A program made the translations under genes and the position numbers. A DNA stretch of 64,000 bases from Collinsella sp944321445 (lineage in GTDB: Bacteria > Actinomycetota > Coriobacteriia > Coriobacteriales > Coriobacteriaceae), in assembly GCF_030371825.1 (NCBI RefSeq), contig NZ_JAUDDM010000006.1; one strand, 5' to 3'. A model generated the notes under the pieces. The model saw only the letters and a program-made list of their open reading frames with translations, was not told the origin of the DNA and searched no databases. Each line of letters opens with the position of its first letter. The stretch's first letter is position 1. Shown piece by piece: positions 1 through 10,883 of the stretch.

Positions 1-96
1 GGGCCACCAAACAACCCCGTCCCGGATGAGGACGCCGCCCCTGATGAGGACAGCCTGCAAGCAACTCGTCATACCGTTGTATACCTATCAACAATT
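1..96. other. Left edge, no supported gene
   Basis: No gene can be supported here. One short reading frame contains an acidic repeat (DEDAAPDED) caused by a 9-bp direct repeat, but it runs into the clpB promoter and stops at 115-117, so it is probably not a real C-terminus. Another frame stops at 29 and could be the tail of an upstream gene cut by the window edge. Confidence 0.3.
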
Positions 97-142
97 AGAC
101 TTAGAAAATCTATTTGATAGAGACTTAGATTTTCGGTATAGT
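97..142 (+). promoter_or_regulatory. clpB promoter with overlapping inverted repeat
   Basis: A good vegetative promoter is visible: -35 TTGATA at 114-119, a 17-bp spacer and -10 TATAGT at 137-142. A perfect 9-bp inverted repeat (GAAAATCTA at 104-112, TAGATTTTC at 126-134) flanks the -35 box, and the direct repeat AGACTTAGA occurs at 97-105 and 121-129. A repressor bound here would block RNA polymerase. It does not resemble the HspR-binding HAIR site or the CtsR heptad repeat, so the regulator is unknown. Confidence 0.7.
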
Positions 143-255
143 ATGGGACAAAGCTGGAAACAATACCTCTCGAATAGATGACTGCTGCCCCGTAGGGCGG
201 CGGGCCGGGTGCGCCTTGTGTACGCGTCCGGTGCACCCCAGGAGAGGTGAGGCAT

Positions 256-2880
<2,625 letters not shown>

Positions 2881-2912
2881 CGCCGCAGGCAGACAGCTTG
2901 CCTAACACGATA

Positions 2913-2952
2913 GGCCGGCGGCCCCGGAGCAGTCCAGGGCCGCCGGCCTTTT
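2913..2952 (+). terminator. clpB terminator
   Basis: A perfect 12-bp stem (2913-2924 with 2937-2948, GGCCGGCGGCCC and its complement) is followed by TTTT. A degenerate copy of the same terminator lies at 7494-7534. Confidence 0.9.
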
Positions 2953-2988
2953 GCGCTGTCGAAGAGACGATGACGGCAGCATGGCGGA

Positions 2989-3046
2989 CGAACCTACGCG
3001 TTTGGACCGTTTGGCGGGGCGCATACGGTCCAAACGCGTAGGTTCG
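2989..3046. repeat. Long hairpin element, 22-bp perfect arms
   Basis: Arms 2989-3010 and 3025-3046 are perfectly complementary around a 14-base loop. The inner part of the arm and the loop (TTTGGACCGTTTGGCGGGGC) closely match the centre of the hairpin at 7206-7275, while the outer arms are unrelated. It sits between the clpB terminator and the convergent rpiR-type gene, and with its partner brackets the sugar cassette. Confidence 0.85.
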
Positions 3047-3073
3047 ACGTGGCGGGCGATCACGCTGCCTGCC

Positions 3074-3832
3074 TCAGGACTCCATCTCCGCCTGCTGAGT
3101 TCGTTCGAAGAAGCGCTCGAAGATCATCTCGAACACGTAGTGGAACATCAGGCGGCTATCGAGGTCCATGTTGCCGAAGCGCACTTGCTTCTCGACGGTG
3201 AACAGGGGGATGTCGGCGAGCTTGGACAGCGAGTTTTTGGAGATGCCCGTCATGGTGACGATCTTGCTGCCGCGGCTCTTGGCGATGGAGGTCGCGTCGA
3301 TCGACACCTCGGTCTCGCCGCTGATCGACACGCTGAACACGAGGTCGTCGGGGCCGAGCAGCTCCGCGTAGTGGCGCATGACATGGCGCTCGCTGAGCGT
3401 ATCGGTGTTTTTGCCCATGATCTTGAGCTTCTCGGCCATCTCGAGGCAGGGGTATTTCGAAAACCCTGAGCAGAAGAACACGATGTGCCCTGCGTGCTCG
3501 ATGGCGTCGACGACCTTGTTGATCGTGATGTCGTGCACGAGGTCCTTGGTCTGGATGATCTGCAGGTCGAGCGGGATGGTCTCGATGGTGTAGCGGTTGC
3601 GTTCGAGCGAGAGCAGGTACGAATGCTTGAGCTCGGTGAAGCCTGTAAACCCGAGTTTATGCGCCAGGCGCACGATGGTGTTGGGCGCAACGTAGAAATG
3701 CGCCGCGATGCCCTTCGAGGTCGCCTGCTCGATGTCGCCTCGCAGCGAGACGATGTAGCGCAAGATCTTGCCCTCGAGATCGTTGAGGTTCTTCTCTCCC
3801 GACTTAACGTGGTTGTAGAACGAGTCCTGCAC
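3074..3832 (-). CDS. RpiR-family transcriptional regulator
   Basis: This 252-residue protein has an N-terminal helix-turn-helix of the RpiR type (about 1-75) and a C-terminal SIS sugar-phosphate-binding domain (about 105-230, with FSVSISGET typical of the phosphosugar loop). Such regulators sense phosphosugars. It is divergent from the GH4 glucosidase and PTS genes, so it probably controls them. The start is GTG at 3832, preceded by AAAGGTG with an eight-base spacer on the minus strand. Length is slightly below the usual 280. The specific inducer cannot be read from sequence; maltose 6'-phosphate or a similar phospho-disaccharide is the natural guess. Confidence 0.9.
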   Translation of the reverse strand: MQDSFYNHVKSGEKNLNDLEGKILRYIVSLRGDIEQATSKGIAAHFYVAPNTIVRLAHKLGFTGFTELKHSYLLSLERNRYTIETIPLDLQIIQTKDLVHDITINKVVDAIEHAGHIVFFCSGFSKYPCLEMAEKLKIMGKNTDTLSERHVMRHYAELLGPDDLVFSVSISGETEVSIDATSIAKSRGSKIVTMTGISKNSLSKLADIPLFTVEKQVRFGNMDLDSRLMFHYVFEMIFERFFERTQQAEMES

Positions 3833-3859
3833 GGTCGCGACACCTTTCTACTTGCTACA

Positions 3860-3966
3860 CGAACAAGCAAATATCTCATGATTCCGCATGGGGCCGCAGC
3901 AGGGTGTCCGTAAGCGGTCATTTCTTGTTCGTTAACGGCGCAATACCCCATGTGTTGCGCGACACA
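3860..3966. promoter_or_regulatory. Divergent regulatory region of the alpha-glucoside cassette
   Basis: The 310-bp gap between the RpiR-type gene and the GH4 gene contains an inverted pair CGAACAAG (3860-3867) and CTTGTTCG (3924-3931), and the near-palindrome TGTGTTGCGCGACACA (3951-3966), closely followed by a related TGTGTTGCGGCGCAA. These are candidate RpiR operators. No clear -35/-10 pair could be assigned. Confidence 0.4.
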
Positions 3967-4142
3967 GATGTGTGTTGCGGCGCAAAACGCGTGTCGCACG
4001 CCCGTTTGCGCAGTTCAGACGCTCATGCCGACATCCGTGCATGCACAATGGAGACACCGAAGGGGGACGAAGAACGGCAGCCGCGGAGTCGCACCGTTCC
4101 CGCTTGGGACGCACTGCAACCCTTGTGAGGGGAGAAGTTCTC

Positions 4143-5468
4143 ATGAAAGACAAGCTCAATATCGTTCTCATCGGCGGCGGCTCGACGTGGTGCCCCGGCA
4201 TCCTCAAGGCCCTCACCAAGCATCTCGATATCTTCCCGCTGAATCGCGTGTGCCTCTACGACATCGACGCGGAGCGCCAGGAGCCCATCGGCGAGTTCGG
4301 CAAGGTCCTGTTTGCCGAAGAGGCGCCCGAGGTCGAGTTCATCTACACCACCGACAAGGACGTCGCCTACACCGACATCGACTTCGCCCTGTGCCAGATT
4401 CGCACCGGCGGCTACGAGATGCGTAGCAAGGACGAGAAGATCCCGCTGTCCATGGGCATCATCGGCCAGGAGACGGTCGGCCCCGGCGGCATGGCCTACG
4501 GCATGCGCTCCATGCGCGACATGGTCGAGATCGTGAACGACGTTCGCGAGCGCAGCCCGGAGGCGTGGATCATCAACTACACCAACCCGGCCGCTATCGT
4601 GGCCTATGGCCTCGACCGTATCTTCCCCGACGAGAAGCGTGTCCTCAACATCTGCGACCAGCCGGTCAACCTGCTGCGCTCCTACGGCCGCCTGCTTGAT
4701 CGCGACATGACCAACGTCGAGCCCGTGTACTTCGGCCTCAACCACTTCGGCTGGTTTACGCACCTCTACGATGAGGAGGGCAACGACCTCGTGCCGCTCG
4801 TCAAGGAGTACACCGAGAAGAACGGATTCCTTCCCGTTGACGCCGAGCAGCGCGACCAGTCGTGGCTCGACACCTACGCCATGGTCAAGGACATGCTCGA
4901 GGACTTCCCCGAGTACCTGCCCAACACCTACCTGCAGTACTACCTGTATCCGGAGTACAAGCTGGCACATCTCGATCCCAACTACACCCGCTCCGACGAG
5001 GTCATAAACGGCCGCGAGAAGCGCGTGTTCACCGAGTGCCGCCGCGTGGCCGAGGCAGGAACCGCCAAGGGCTCCTCGGTCGTGCAGAACGACGCGCACG
5101 GCGACATGATCGTCGAGGTGTCCTCCGCCATCTACCGCAACACCCGCAAGACGTTCATCGTCATGGTCCGCAACGACGGCATCATCGAGGGCATGCCCGA
5201 CGATGCCATGGTCGAGGTCGCCGCGAGCGTTGGCAAGAACGGTCCCGATCCGTACGCCGTGGGCAAGATCGGCACCTTCTATCGCGGCCTTATGGAGAAC
5301 CAGTACGCTTATGAGCGCCTGACCGTTGAGGCGTGGATGGAGGGCTCCTATGAGAAGGCCCTGCAGGCACTGACCCTCAACCGTCTGGTGGGCGATGCCA
5401 AGAAGGCCCGCAAGATTCTCGACGCGCTCATCGAGGCCAACAAGGACTACTGGCCCGAGCTGCACTAG
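4143..5468 (+). CDS. glvA: GH4 6-phospho-alpha-glucosidase
   Basis: This 441-residue NAD- and metal-dependent glycosidase of family GH4 cleaves 6-phospho-alpha-glucosides delivered by the PTS into glucose 6-phosphate and a sugar. A Rossmann NAD site GGGSTWCPG lies near residues 9-17. The metal-binding Cys171 is in CDQP, the form typical of alpha-specific enzymes (beta-specific members have CNVP), and the metal His201 is in GLNHFGW. ATG 4143 follows GAGGGGAG at a good distance; longer in-frame starts lack a ribosome site. The PTS gene follows 62 bp downstream, consistent with one operon under the divergent RpiR regulator. Alpha specificity rests on the CDQP motif and the PTS neighbour. Confidence 0.92.
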   Translation: MKDKLNIVLIGGGSTWCPGILKALTKHLDIFPLNRVCLYDIDAERQEPIGEFGKVLFAEEAPEVEFIYTTDKDVAYTDIDFALCQIRTGGYEMRSKDEKIPLSMGIIGQETVGPGGMAYGMRSMRDMVEIVNDVRERSPEAWIINYTNPAAIVAYGLDRIFPDEKRVLNICDQPVNLLRSYGRLLDRDMTNVEPVYFGLNHFGWFTHLYDEEGNDLVPLVKEYTEKNGFLPVDAEQRDQSWLDTYAMVKDMLEDFPEYLPNTYLQYYLYPEYKLAHLDPNYTRSDEVINGREKRVFTECRRVAEAGTAKGSSVVQNDAHGDMIVEVSSAIYRNTRKTFIVMVRNDGIIEGMPDDAMVEVAASVGKNGPDPYAVGKIGTFYRGLMENQYAYERLTVEAWMEGSYEKALQALTLNRLVGDAKKARKILDALIEANKDYWPELH

Positions 5469-5530
5469 ACGATGCCGACGACGGAGGTGCGGTACGCTAC
5501 GCCGCACCTCCGGATAGAGGGGATTTGACC

Positions 5531-7096
5531 ATGACAAAAGACGAACTGCTGGCTAAGTTCCAGCGCTTGGGCAAAGTCCTGATGACGCCCGTGCTCATCC
5601 TTCCCATCGCGGGCATCCTCCAGGGATTCGGCAATGCGCTCACGAGTCCGATGCTGCTTGAGTACGCGCCGTGGCTGGGGACTCCCGTGCTCGCCATCTT
5701 CTTCGCCATTCTCAAGGCCGCCGCGGGCGTGGTGATGAGCAACATTCCGCTGATCTTTGCCGTGTGCCTGGCGTATGGCTTTGCCAAGGGCGAGAAGGCG
5801 ACGGCGGCACTCTGCGGTCTGATCGGCTACATGACGCTCAACGCCGTGATGGGCACGTTCCTGACGGCCATCGGCACGATCGATCCCGAGAACCTGGCTA
5901 CCGGCCAGAGCACCATCTTGGGTACGGTTACGCTCGACACCGGCGTTATCGGCGGCCTGGTCGTGGGCGCGCTCGTGGCGTACCTGCATAATCGCTTCTA
6001 CAAGATCGAGCTCCCGGCGGCGCTGTCCATCTTCAACGGTGTGCGCTTCATTCCCGCGGTGACGCTCGTGGGCTGCAGCGTTCTCGCCATCGTGCTGGCG
6101 CTTGTGTTCCCGGTTATCCAGACCGGCCTGGGTGCGCTGTCCGACTTCATCCGCGCCACCGGCGTGTTCGGCTCGTTCGTATACGGTGCCGGCGAGCGCC
6201 TGCTGCTGCCCTTCGGTCTGCATCACTTCGTGTACCTGCCGTTCTTCTTCACGTCGCTCGGCGGCACGCAGGTTATCGATGGCGAGACCGTCTCCGGTGC
6301 CGTCAACATCTACAGCGCCATCCTGGGCTCGGCGGCGACGCCCTTTGACATCAACGTGAGCCGCTTCGTCATGAACGGCAAGGTCATCTTCGCGATGTTC
6401 GGCCTGCCCGGCGCCGCGCTCGCGTTCTACCGCACCGCGCTGCCCGAGAACAAGAAGAAGACCTTTGCGTTGATGATTGCGCTCGTCATCCCGTGCGTGC
6501 TCTCCGGCATCACCGAGCCGCTCGAGTACTCGTTCCTGTTCATCGCGCCGGTGCTCTACCTCGTGCATGCGATCATGGCCGGCCTGGCGTATGCCTTCAC
6601 GTTCCTTCTGGACTTCAACGTCGCCGGTTCCGCGACGTTCGGTGGACCGCTGCTGTCGCTGATCTTCAACGGCATCCTGGGCGCTGATAAGGGTTCCGGT
6701 TGGCAGTGGATCCTGCTTCTTGGCCCGATTTGGTTCATCACGTACTTCGGCGTCTTCAGCGTGCTCATCAAGAAGATGGACCTGAAGACCCCCGGTCGTG
6801 AGCTTCCCGAGGCTGGCGCCGAGGGCGAGGCCGCCAAGAAGGCTCCCGTGAGCAACCTGATCCCGCTGATCATCGAGGCCGTGGGTGGTGCCGACAACAT
6901 CAAGAGCGCCGAGGCATGCTTCACCCGTCTGCGCCTGCAGCTGAACGATTGCAGCAAGGTTGCCGACGACAAGGTCTTTACCGATGAGCTCGAGGCGCGC
7001 GGCATCGTGCATGTGGCCGGAGGCGTGCAGATCGTGTACGGTCAGATGGCTTCGAACTACGCCACACAGATGCGAGAAACGCTCGGTATGGAGTAG
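5531..7096 (+). CDS. PTS EIICB, alpha-glucoside/maltose type
   Basis: This 521-residue PTS permease has an EIIC membrane domain (residues 1 to about 420, roughly ten hydrophobic segments) with the glucose-superfamily motif GITEPLEYSFLF, and a C-terminal EIIB domain whose phosphorylated cysteine is Cys463 in EACFTRLRL. No EIIA domain is present, so a general EIIA-Glc elsewhere must supply phosphate. Pairing with a GH4 6-phospho-alpha-glucosidase points to maltose, isomaltose, trehalulose or related alpha-glucosides. ATG 5531 is preceded by AGAGGGGA at 5515-5522. A strong terminator follows. Confidence 0.93.
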   Translation: MTKDELLAKFQRLGKVLMTPVLILPIAGILQGFGNALTSPMLLEYAPWLGTPVLAIFFAILKAAAGVVMSNIPLIFAVCLAYGFAKGEKATAALCGLIGYMTLNAVMGTFLTAIGTIDPENLATGQSTILGTVTLDTGVIGGLVVGALVAYLHNRFYKIELPAALSIFNGVRFIPAVTLVGCSVLAIVLALVFPVIQTGLGALSDFIRATGVFGSFVYGAGERLLLPFGLHHFVYLPFFFTSLGGTQVIDGETVSGAVNIYSAILGSAATPFDINVSRFVMNGKVIFAMFGLPGAALAFYRTALPENKKKTFALMIALVIPCVLSGITEPLEYSFLFIAPVLYLVHAIMAGLAYAFTFLLDFNVAGSATFGGPLLSLIFNGILGADKGSGWQWILLLGPIWFITYFGVFSVLIKKMDLKTPGRELPEAGAEGEAAKKAPVSNLIPLIIEAVGGADNIKSAEACFTRLRLQLNDCSKVADDKVFTDELEARGIVHVAGGVQIVYGQMASNYATQMRETLGME

Positions 7097-7163
7097 GGCG
7101 AGATGGCCAGATAGCCAGATAGCCGATATGGCAAAGGGAAGACAGCTCCCGAGCCTTATGGAT

Positions 7164-7201
7164 AACGGCGGTGCGCAGCAGGGGGCGCACCGCCGTTTTT
7201 T
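7164..7201 (+). terminator. Terminator of the alpha-glucoside operon
   Basis: A 13-bp stem (AACGGCGGTGCGC at 7164-7176 with 7185-7197) with an 8-base loop is followed by a run of T. Confidence 0.9.
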
Positions 7202-7205
7202 CGTG

Positions 7206-7275
7206 TCGGATTGTGTCCGTGGGTTTGGTCCATTTGGCGGCGCCTGAGCGGACCAAACCCACGGACACAATCCGA
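7206..7275. repeat. Long hairpin element, 26-bp perfect arms
   Basis: Arms 7206-7231 and 7250-7275 are perfectly complementary around an 18-base loop. The centre (TTTGGTCCATTTGGCGGCGC) matches the hairpin at 2989-3046, but the outer 17 bp of each arm are different and still perfectly paired. It lies directly after the operon terminator. Confidence 0.85.
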
Positions 7276-7345
7276 TGCAGGAGCTCCTTTGCGTCCACGT
7301 GGTAGAGTGGGTGAGAAATGGGGATACTCGACAGGAGGCTTAACC

Positions 7346-7462
7346 ATCGACGGCTGCGTGCTCGAGGGCGACCAGATCACGGTCGATGTGGACGCCGACA
7401 GCACGTTTTACGTGGCGTCCGACGCCACGGGGCCTGTCCCGACCTACGAGATTCCCGAATAG
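7346..7462 (+). pseudogene. Remnant of the clpB 3' end
   Basis: A 39-codon stretch ends in TAG at 7460-7462 and translates to a near-match of the ClpB C-terminus: both contain EGDQITVDVD, DATGP and PTYE. It aligns with clpB 2758-2880, with conservative changes such as F/Y and M/I. No start codon, ribosome site or upstream clpB sequence accompanies it. The following terminator (7494-7534) is also a diverged copy of the one after clpB, so the duplication covers the gene end and its terminator. It most likely marks the distal edge of DNA inserted at the clpB 3' end. Confidence 0.85.
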
Positions 7463-7491
7463 CGGGAAAATAGGGACAGGCACTTTTTTCC
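7463..7491 (+). repeat. Single copy of the GGGACAGGCAC repeat
   Basis: One unit of a REP-like repeat (GGGAAAATAGGGACAGGCAC, then a T run and CC) starts directly after the TAG of the clpB remnant. Other copies lie at 23245-23314 and 32309-32374 (paired, inverted) and 40478-40508 (single). Confidence 0.8.
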
Positions 7492-7493
7492 AA

Positions 7494-7534
7494 GGGCGGC
7501 GGCTCCGGAGCAATCCAGGACCGCCGGCCTTTTT
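7494..7534 (+). terminator. Degenerate copy of the clpB terminator
   Basis: GGCGGCGGCTCC, the spacer GGAGCAATCCA and GGACCGCCGGCC align with the clpB terminator at 2913-2952, with several mismatches in the stem, then TTTTT. It may still terminate weakly. Confidence 0.7.
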
Positions 7535-7790
7535 CATGTTGAACGCCCCTGGGGGCAATTTGACGCATCCCCGCAGCGCTTCTGAGAATCGAGCATCGCC
7601 CGCCACATTACCAACCCTCTAGATAGATAGGAAATAGTGGCATATCGTCTGTGCGGCGCAAGAGCAACGCACAGGGCACATGCTGTCGGGACGGACAATC
7701 GTCAAGTCCGCTTCCATTTGCGATGGAAAAGGAAGCGATGGAGGTTCCCCTTCCTTCCCCGTAGCATGGGCCATAAGGAGGTGGGACATC
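7535..7790 (+). promoter_or_regulatory. Leader of the second PTS cassette
   Basis: This 256-bp gap contains a small hairpin TTCCAT/ATGGAA (7712-7728) and a 7-bp inverted pair CTGTGCG/CGCACAG near 7649-7675. No convincing promoter or antiterminator consensus could be assigned. The ribosome site AAGGAGGTG at 7775-7783 fixes the next start. Confidence 0.3.
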
Positions 7791-9695
7791 GTGGATGCAA
7801 GGTTGGAACAGATAATCCAGGAGCTTTGCTCGCACGATGCTATCGGCGCGGAGCCGCTGGCTGAAGCGTTTCATGTCAGCACGCGCACCATAAGGACCTG
7901 CATCACCCAAATTAACGAAGAGTTGGGTGATGCCGCCCATATCTCGATGAAAAGGGGGCGGGGGTATGTCCTCGAGATTCTCGATGAGAAAGCGTTCGAG
8001 GACCAAAAGCGCAACCGCGCGTTGAATCACATCCATCAGATTCCCGCGACGCCGGAAGAGCGCGTTTCGTATTTGCTCAATGACCTGCTTTGTCGTAGCG
8101 AATGGGTGACGATCGAGCAGCTTGCGTCAATCCTATACGTCTCGAGTGCGACCGTATCCAAAGACCTCAAGCAGGTCGATCGCGTATTGGGCGAATTCGG
8201 CCTGTGCCTTGATCGTCGCCCATACAAAGGGCTGCGCATCGAGGGGGAGGAATTCAAGAGGCGCCTTTGTCTGGCGAGCCACATGGTCGACGGCCTCCTG
8301 CGTCCAGAAGACGGTTTACCGCAAAAAGAGAGCCTGCTCAACAGCATCGCTGAATGCCTTGCCGTGGCAACCGGTGAGTATGGCCTGCAGGTCAACTCCG
8401 TCGCGAAGCACAACCTTATCGTTCATATCGCAATCGCCATCCTGCGTGTGAAGCGCAGCTGCTACGTTCCCATGGAACCTGGTCAGATGAAGGAAATCGA
8501 GACGCTGCGCGAGTTTGCGTGCGCCCGGCGCATCGCGGCGATGATTCAAGAGCGCTTTGGCGTGGAGTTCCCGCCCGAGGAGAGTGCCTATATCGCAATT
8601 CATCTGGCGGGAAAGCAAAGCTTGTATCTCGAAACCGACGGCGATTCCGTGATTCCCGATGAGGTTTGGTCTTTGGCAAGCACGATGATCGAGCGGGTTT
8701 GGGAGGCGTATCGGTTCGATTTTCGCAACGACATCGAGTTGCGCATGAATCTCGCACGCCATATCGCCCCGCTGGGAATTCGTCTCAAATATCAGCTTCG
8801 TTTGGAAAACCCCATGCTTGCGGACATAAAGCGTCGCTTCCCCTTGGCATATTCCATGGCGCTCGACGCTTCTTCCACGGTATCCGACGCGTACGGATCC
8901 CCGCTTTCCGAGGATGAGATCGGGTACATCGCTATGGCGTTTGAGCTTGCCATCGAGCGTCAGAACGGCGATTCCGCGCAAAAGAACATCCTGATTGTGT
9001 GCGCCTCAGGAGCTGGCAGCGCTCAGCTTTTGGCGTATCGCTATCGCAAGGAATTCGGGGGAAGCTTGGGCCGCGTCGAGGTGTGCGACGTTCAGAGGCT
9101 GGATGCGGTCGACCTTCGCGGGATCGATTACGTGTTCACCACCGTACCGCTGGGGAAAAGCTTGAACGTGCCCGTGTGCGAGGTCGGTTTGTTCTTGGAC
9201 GACACCGATGTCCTGCGAGTTCGCGATGCTCTTCGTTCGGATGCGAATCTGGGTGGCGTTGAGAGGTTTTTCGACCGCAATTTGTTCATCGGGCACGTTG
9301 CCTGCAAAAGCAAACTCGAGGTCCTTCGCGTGCTCGTCGATCTTATCGCCAAGCATCGCGACATTCCGCCCGAGTTCTTCGATCTGGTGCTCGAGCGAGA
9401 GCAGTCGGCTCCAACGAGCTTTGGAAACCTGGTCGCCATGCCCCATCCGAACCGCGCCGTCACCGAGGACACATTCGTTGCCGTTGCCGTGCTTGCGCGT
9501 CCTATCGAGTGGGATGGCCATGAGGTGCAGGTTGTGTTCATGGTGAGCGTCTCGCGCGAAGGCGGTGCCGGACTCAAGGAGTTCTATATCGACATGGCCG
9601 ATTTGCTCTCGAGCGAACAGGCGATGCGACTGCTTGCGGAGCAGCAGGATTACGAAACGCTGCTCGATTTGTTGAGGAATGCATCGAATCTGTAG
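7791..9695 (+). CDS. PRD-containing transcriptional regulator with EIIB and EIIA domains
   Basis: This 634-residue LicR/MtlR-like regulator has two N-terminal winged helices (about 1-60 and 80-150), two PRD domains that are phosphorylated on histidine (about 180-280 and 295-395), an EIIB-like domain starting at IVCASGAGSAQLL (about 400-480), and a C-terminal EIIA (type 2) domain with the phospho-histidine motif MPHPNRAV. Such proteins activate PTS operons according to PTS phosphorylation state. GTG 7791, seven bases after AAGGAGGTG, is preferred to an upstream in-frame ATG without a ribosome site. It starts the cassette and overlaps its logic: the EIIA gene follows after 14 bp. Its base composition is less GC-rich than clpB or the his genes, hinting at acquisition. 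Confidence 0.92.
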   Translation: MDARLEQIIQELCSHDAIGAEPLAEAFHVSTRTIRTCITQINEELGDAAHISMKRGRGYVLEILDEKAFEDQKRNRALNHIHQIPATPEERVSYLLNDLLCRSEWVTIEQLASILYVSSATVSKDLKQVDRVLGEFGLCLDRRPYKGLRIEGEEFKRRLCLASHMVDGLLRPEDGLPQKESLLNSIAECLAVATGEYGLQVNSVAKHNLIVHIAIAILRVKRSCYVPMEPGQMKEIETLREFACARRIAAMIQERFGVEFPPEESAYIAIHLAGKQSLYLETDGDSVIPDEVWSLASTMIERVWEAYRFDFRNDIELRMNLARHIAPLGIRLKYQLRLENPMLADIKRRFPLAYSMALDASSTVSDAYGSPLSEDEIGYIAMAFELAIERQNGDSAQKNILIVCASGAGSAQLLAYRYRKEFGGSLGRVEVCDVQRLDAVDLRGIDYVFTTVPLGKSLNVPVCEVGLFLDDTDVLRVRDALRSDANLGGVERFFDRNLFIGHVACKSKLEVLRVLVDLIAKHRDIPPEFFDLVLEREQSAPTSFGNLVAMPHPNRAVTEDTFVAVAVLARPIEWDGHEVQVVFMVSVSREGGAGLKEFYIDMADLLSSEQAMRLLAEQQDYETLLDLLRNASNL

Positions 9696-9709
9696 GAAGG
9701 GATGAGGAA

Positions 9710-10027
9710 ATGGACGAGAAAGAGTACGAGAAGGCGTTCGAAATCATCACATACGCCGGGAACGCCAAATCATCTGCGCTCATGGCGATTGATGCCGCTG
9801 CCGACGGTGACTTCGAACGAGCTGACGCTTTGTACGCCGAGGCGGAGACGGATATGTCAGAGGCTCATAAGGTGCAATTCGCAATGACGCAAGCAGAGGC
9901 GTCGGGGTCGCCCGTTCCGCTCAACATCATGCTGGTCCATGCGGAGGACCACCTCACGATGGCAATCATGGCAATCGATTTTGCCAAGCGATTCATTCAG
10001 CTGTACCGCGAAAAGGAAGCCGCCTAG
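9710..10027 (+). CDS. celC: PTS EIIA, lactose/cellobiose family
   Basis: This 105-residue all-helical EIIA of the lactose/chitobiose family takes phosphate from HPr and gives it to the EIIB encoded next. The active histidine is expected at His77 in LVHAEDHLTMA, matching the family motif HAQDHL. Length is typical (100-115). ATG 9710 follows a GGAAGGGATGAGGA ribosome region. It is the second gene of the cassette. Substrate is not readable from EIIA; cellobiose, chitobiose or lactose-type beta-glycosides are usual. Confidence 0.93.
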   Translation: MDEKEYEKAFEIITYAGNAKSSALMAIDAAADGDFERADALYAEAETDMSEAHKVQFAMTQAEASGSPVPLNIMLVHAEDHLTMAIMAIDFAKRFIQLYREKEAA

Positions 10028-10079
10028 GGATTCCGTGCGGGCATCTGCGACGAAGGTGTTTCTCAAGAAAGGAGAAGTC

Positions 10080-10382
10080 ATGGTAAGGATCCTGTTGGTT
10101 TGCGCCGCCGGAATGTCCACGAGTTTGCTCGTGGAGAAGATGAAGGAGGCAGCTCAAAAGCGGGGTGTAGAGGCGGAAATCTGGGCTGTTTCCGCATCGG
10201 ATGCCAAGACGGAGTCCGAGCGTGCCGATGTGCTGCTGCTCGGTCCCCAGGTTCGCTATTTGGAACGCGAGATGTCGGCGTTGATGGGGTCGAAGCCCAC
10301 CGAGGTCATCGACATGCGCTTGTACGGGCGCATGGACGGCGAGGGTGTGCTCGATCGCGCGCTGAGCCTCATCTCGAAATAA
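10080..10382 (+). CDS. celA: PTS EIIB, lactose/cellobiose family
   Basis: This 100-residue cytoplasmic EIIB carries phosphate on Cys8 in LLVCAAGMSTSLLV, the signature P-loop of the cellobiose-type EIIB. Length is standard. ATG 10080 follows AAAGGAG at 10068-10074. It lies between EIIA and a DUF3284 gene in the same operon, and should phosphorylate the sugar moved by the EIIC at 10884-12185. Confidence 0.94.
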   Translation: MVRILLVCAAGMSTSLLVEKMKEAAQKRGVEAEIWAVSASDAKTESERADVLLLGPQVRYLEREMSALMGSKPTEVIDMRLYGRMDGEGVLDRALSLISK

Positions 10383-10409
10383 GAGCGAAGGCAAAGGAGC
10401 GAAGCGCCC

Positions 10410-10853
10410 ATGGTCGTCGAAACATCGCTCGATGTGTCCCCGGAGGATTTCTTTTCCGTTCTCGTGCAGTCCGTTGCCCAGGAAATCGGGGCGGCGACCG
10501 GAAAGGACCCTGAACACGTACGCGTTCGCTCCGGTTTGAAATTCAAACGGGAGCTGCGCAATTACGGAGGGAACGCCGTTGAGGTCAAAGCGGAAATTGT
10601 CGAGCTCACGCCACAGCAAGCGATGACGATTGCCTACCGGGCGCCCGACGGCAAAACGACGATCTCGTACCAGATTGAGCAAGCGGATCAGGGTTCCCGT
10701 GTTCGGTATAGCGAGAGCTACTCAAACGCATCGACGTTCAATGCGCTGAATCACAAAATCTTGCAGCTCTTTTTTCAGTTTTCCGCCAAAAGGCGCGTGC
10801 GACAGCGTCTCAACGAAATGGCTCGTTACATCAACGCACGGGTCGAACAGTAA
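10410..10853 (+). CDS. DUF3284 family protein
   Basis: This 147-residue protein resembles DUF3284, a family of unknown function that repeatedly sits inside lactose/cellobiose-type PTS operons of Firmicutes and Actinobacteria. It has no signal peptide or membrane segment. The N-terminus VSPEDFFSVLVQSV and the C-terminal basic helix (SAKRRVRQRLNEMARY) fit a START/SRPBCC-like lipid- or ligand-binding fold, but that is inference. ATG 10410 is 10 bases after AAAGGAG. Placement between EIIB and EIIC suggests a role in the same sugar system. Confidence 0.75.
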   Translation: MVVETSLDVSPEDFFSVLVQSVAQEIGAATGKDPEHVRVRSGLKFKRELRNYGGNAVEVKAEIVELTPQQAMTIAYRAPDGKTTISYQIEQADQGSRVRYSESYSNASTFNALNHKILQLFFQFSAKRRVRQRLNEMARYINARVEQ

Positions 10854-10883
10854 GCAACTCGCCTAGCAAGAAAGGAGAACGCT

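Noticed and set aside
7211..7462. 83-codon open frame ending in the clpB-like tail
   Set aside because: Its first half is the reading of a perfect hairpin; only 7346-7462 resembles protein, and that is a clpB remnant.
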